Positions 63,048 through 64,000 of a stretch of 64,000 bases of DNA are shown here, one piece after another (the stretch's first letter is position 1; each line of letters opens with the position of its first letter). The notes below the pieces were generated by a model. That model was not told where the DNA came from. It saw nothing but the letters and a program-made list of their open reading frames with translations, and made no database searches. Location: positions 62,001 through 126,000 of the forward strand of contig FSRV01000001.1 in the NCBI GenBank assembly GCA_900142905.1, read 5' to 3'. Origin of the DNA: Burkholderia sp. GAS332 (GTDB taxonomy: Bacteria > Pseudomonadota > Gammaproteobacteria > Burkholderiales > Burkholderiaceae). The translations under genes and the position numbers were made by a program.

Positions 63048-64000
63048 TGCAGAGAAAAGTGCTTTACGGTCTGCTGCTGATCGTGCTTCTCGCGGTGCCT
63101 GTGCTCGGCATCTATCCGCTTTTCGTCATGAAGGTGATGTGCTTCGCGTTGTTCGCGGCGGCCTTCAATCTGCTGATCGGCTACACGGGCTTGCTCTCGT
63201 TCGGTCACGCGATGTTTCTCGCCTCGGCTGGTTACGTCACCGGTTATGCCATGCAGACGCTCGGCTTCTCTCCGGAACTGGGCGTGCTGGCCGGCACCGC
63301 TGCGGCGACGGCGCTCGGGTTGGTGGTCGGTCTGTTTGCGATCCGCCGGCAGGGCATCTACTTTGCGATGGTGACGCTGGCGCTCGCGCAGATGGTCTAC
63401 TTCGTGTTCCTGCAAGCGCCGTTCACGCACGGCGAGGACGGCCTCCAAGGCGTGCCGCGCGGCAAACTGTTCGGCTTGCTGGATCTGTCGTCGGACGTGA
63501 CGTTGTACTTTGTTGTGCTGGCCGTGATGGTGCTGGCGTTTCTGTTGATCGTGCGGATCGTGCATTCACCGTTTGGGCAGGTGTTGGTGGCGATCAAGGA
63601 GAACGAACCGCGTGCCGTGTCGCTGGGTTACGACACCGATCGCTTCAAGCTGTTGGCGTTCATTCTGTCCGCAGGGCTTGCCGGTCTCGCGGGTTCGCTC
63701 AAGGTGCTGGTGCAGGGCTTCGAGACGCTGAGCGACGCGTACTGGACGATGTCCGGCCTCGTGATCCTGATGACGCTGGTCGGCGGCATGGGCACGCTGT
63801 TCGGCCCGCTGCTAGGCGCGGCGTTGATCGTTGCACTCGAAGATCGTCTGGGCGATATCGGCACGGCGCTGGCGTCGACGACTGGCGTCGAATGGTTCCA
63901 GTCGCTGGGCGAATCAGTGACCATTGTCACGGGCGTGATTTTCATTGCCTGTGTGCTGGCGTTCCGGCGCGGCATTGTCGGTGAGATCATCGCGCGAGTG
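63044..64000 (+). CDS. livM: ABC importer permease, LivM-like, cut by window edge
   Basis: Open from ATG 63044 to the right edge (319 codons, no stop). Multiple membrane helices and the LivM blocks NLLIGYTGLLSFGHAMFLA and VAIKENEPRAVSLGYD. Near the end GTLFGPLLGAALIVALEDRL, then GEIIAR at the edge, so only a short C-terminal part is missing. Translationally coupled to livH. Confidence 0.9.
   Translation, partial: MMQRKVLYGLLLIVLLAVPVLGIYPLFVMKVMCFALFAAAFNLLIGYTGLLSFGHAMFLASAGYVTGYAMQTLGFSPELGVLAGTAAATALGLVVGLFAIRRQGIYFAMVTLALAQMVYFVFLQAPFTHGEDGLQGVPRGKLFGLLDLSSDVTLYFVVLAVMVLAFLLIVRIVHSPFGQVLVAIKENEPRAVSLGYDTDRFKLLAFILSAGLAGLAGSLKVLVQGFETLSDAYWTMSGLVILMTLVGGMGTLFGPLLGAALIVALEDRLGDIGTALASTTGVEWFQSLGESVTIVTGVIFIACVLAFRRGIVGEIIARV

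Overview
The window is high-GC beta-proteobacterial chromosome. The gene content fits Burkholderia/Paraburkholderia: a Burkholderia-type gsp type II secretion locus, DUF3717, fused MnmC, phhAB and many two-gene divergent LysR/AsnC pairs. No rRNA, tRNA, CRISPR or prophage was seen. The species is an inference from gene content, because no marker gene is present.

Layout. 0-8.7 kb: an L-arabinose-type ABC importer (araFGH) with an IlvD-family sugar-acid dehydratase, read leftward and facing a LysR regulator; then yaeQ and a VOC protein. 8.8-13.8 kb: a candidate ~63-nt sRNA, the ada-alkA alkylation-repair pair, gshA and a small lipoprotein. 14-15.7 kb: a dispersed repeat (copy A) split by an IS4-family element with a 10-bp target duplication. 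15.7-20.4 kb: a MarR/EmrB-type pump and an outer-membrane factor. 20.4-33.5 kb: the complete type II secretion locus (gspD-E-F, gspC on the other strand, gspG-H-I-J-K-L-M-N), interrupted between gspJ and gspK by repeat copies B and C. 34-38.7 kb: a lytic transglycosylase, a COG0523 GTPase, hupB and mnmC. 38.7-42.3 kb: two diverged inverted ~250-bp intergenic blocks with DnaA-box-like sites, flanking a Kef-type antiporter and ybdK. 42.5-54.3 kb: metabolic and regulatory genes (MarR-like, amidotransferase, old yellow enzyme, SET protein, a TctDE-like two-component system, phhAB with an AsnC regulator, CYTH protein, LysR, mmsA). 54.3-57 kb: repeat copies D (split by an IS3-family element) and E. 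57-64 kb: a GMC oxidoreductase and a branched-chain-amino-acid-type ABC importer running off the right edge.

The most unusual signal is the dispersed repeat family (copies A-E). Its core is a long hairpin whose arms covary between copies. B/C and D/E are head-to-head inverted pairs around different minisatellites (39-bp and 46-bp units). Two copies have been hit by unrelated IS elements in or near the hairpin. At all five outer ends the neighbouring coding sequence shows the same strand-asymmetric codon shift: C-to-T on the strand running toward the repeat, G-to-A on the strand running away. The shift fades over roughly 0.5-1 kb. Copy B has also replaced the start of gspK. Together these suggest an uncharacterised element that exposes or re-synthesises neighbouring DNA. 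The second unusual signal is the inverted pair of DnaA-box blocks at 38.7 and 42.1 kb. The third is the sRNA with two anti-Shine-Dalgarno repeats at 8.8 kb.
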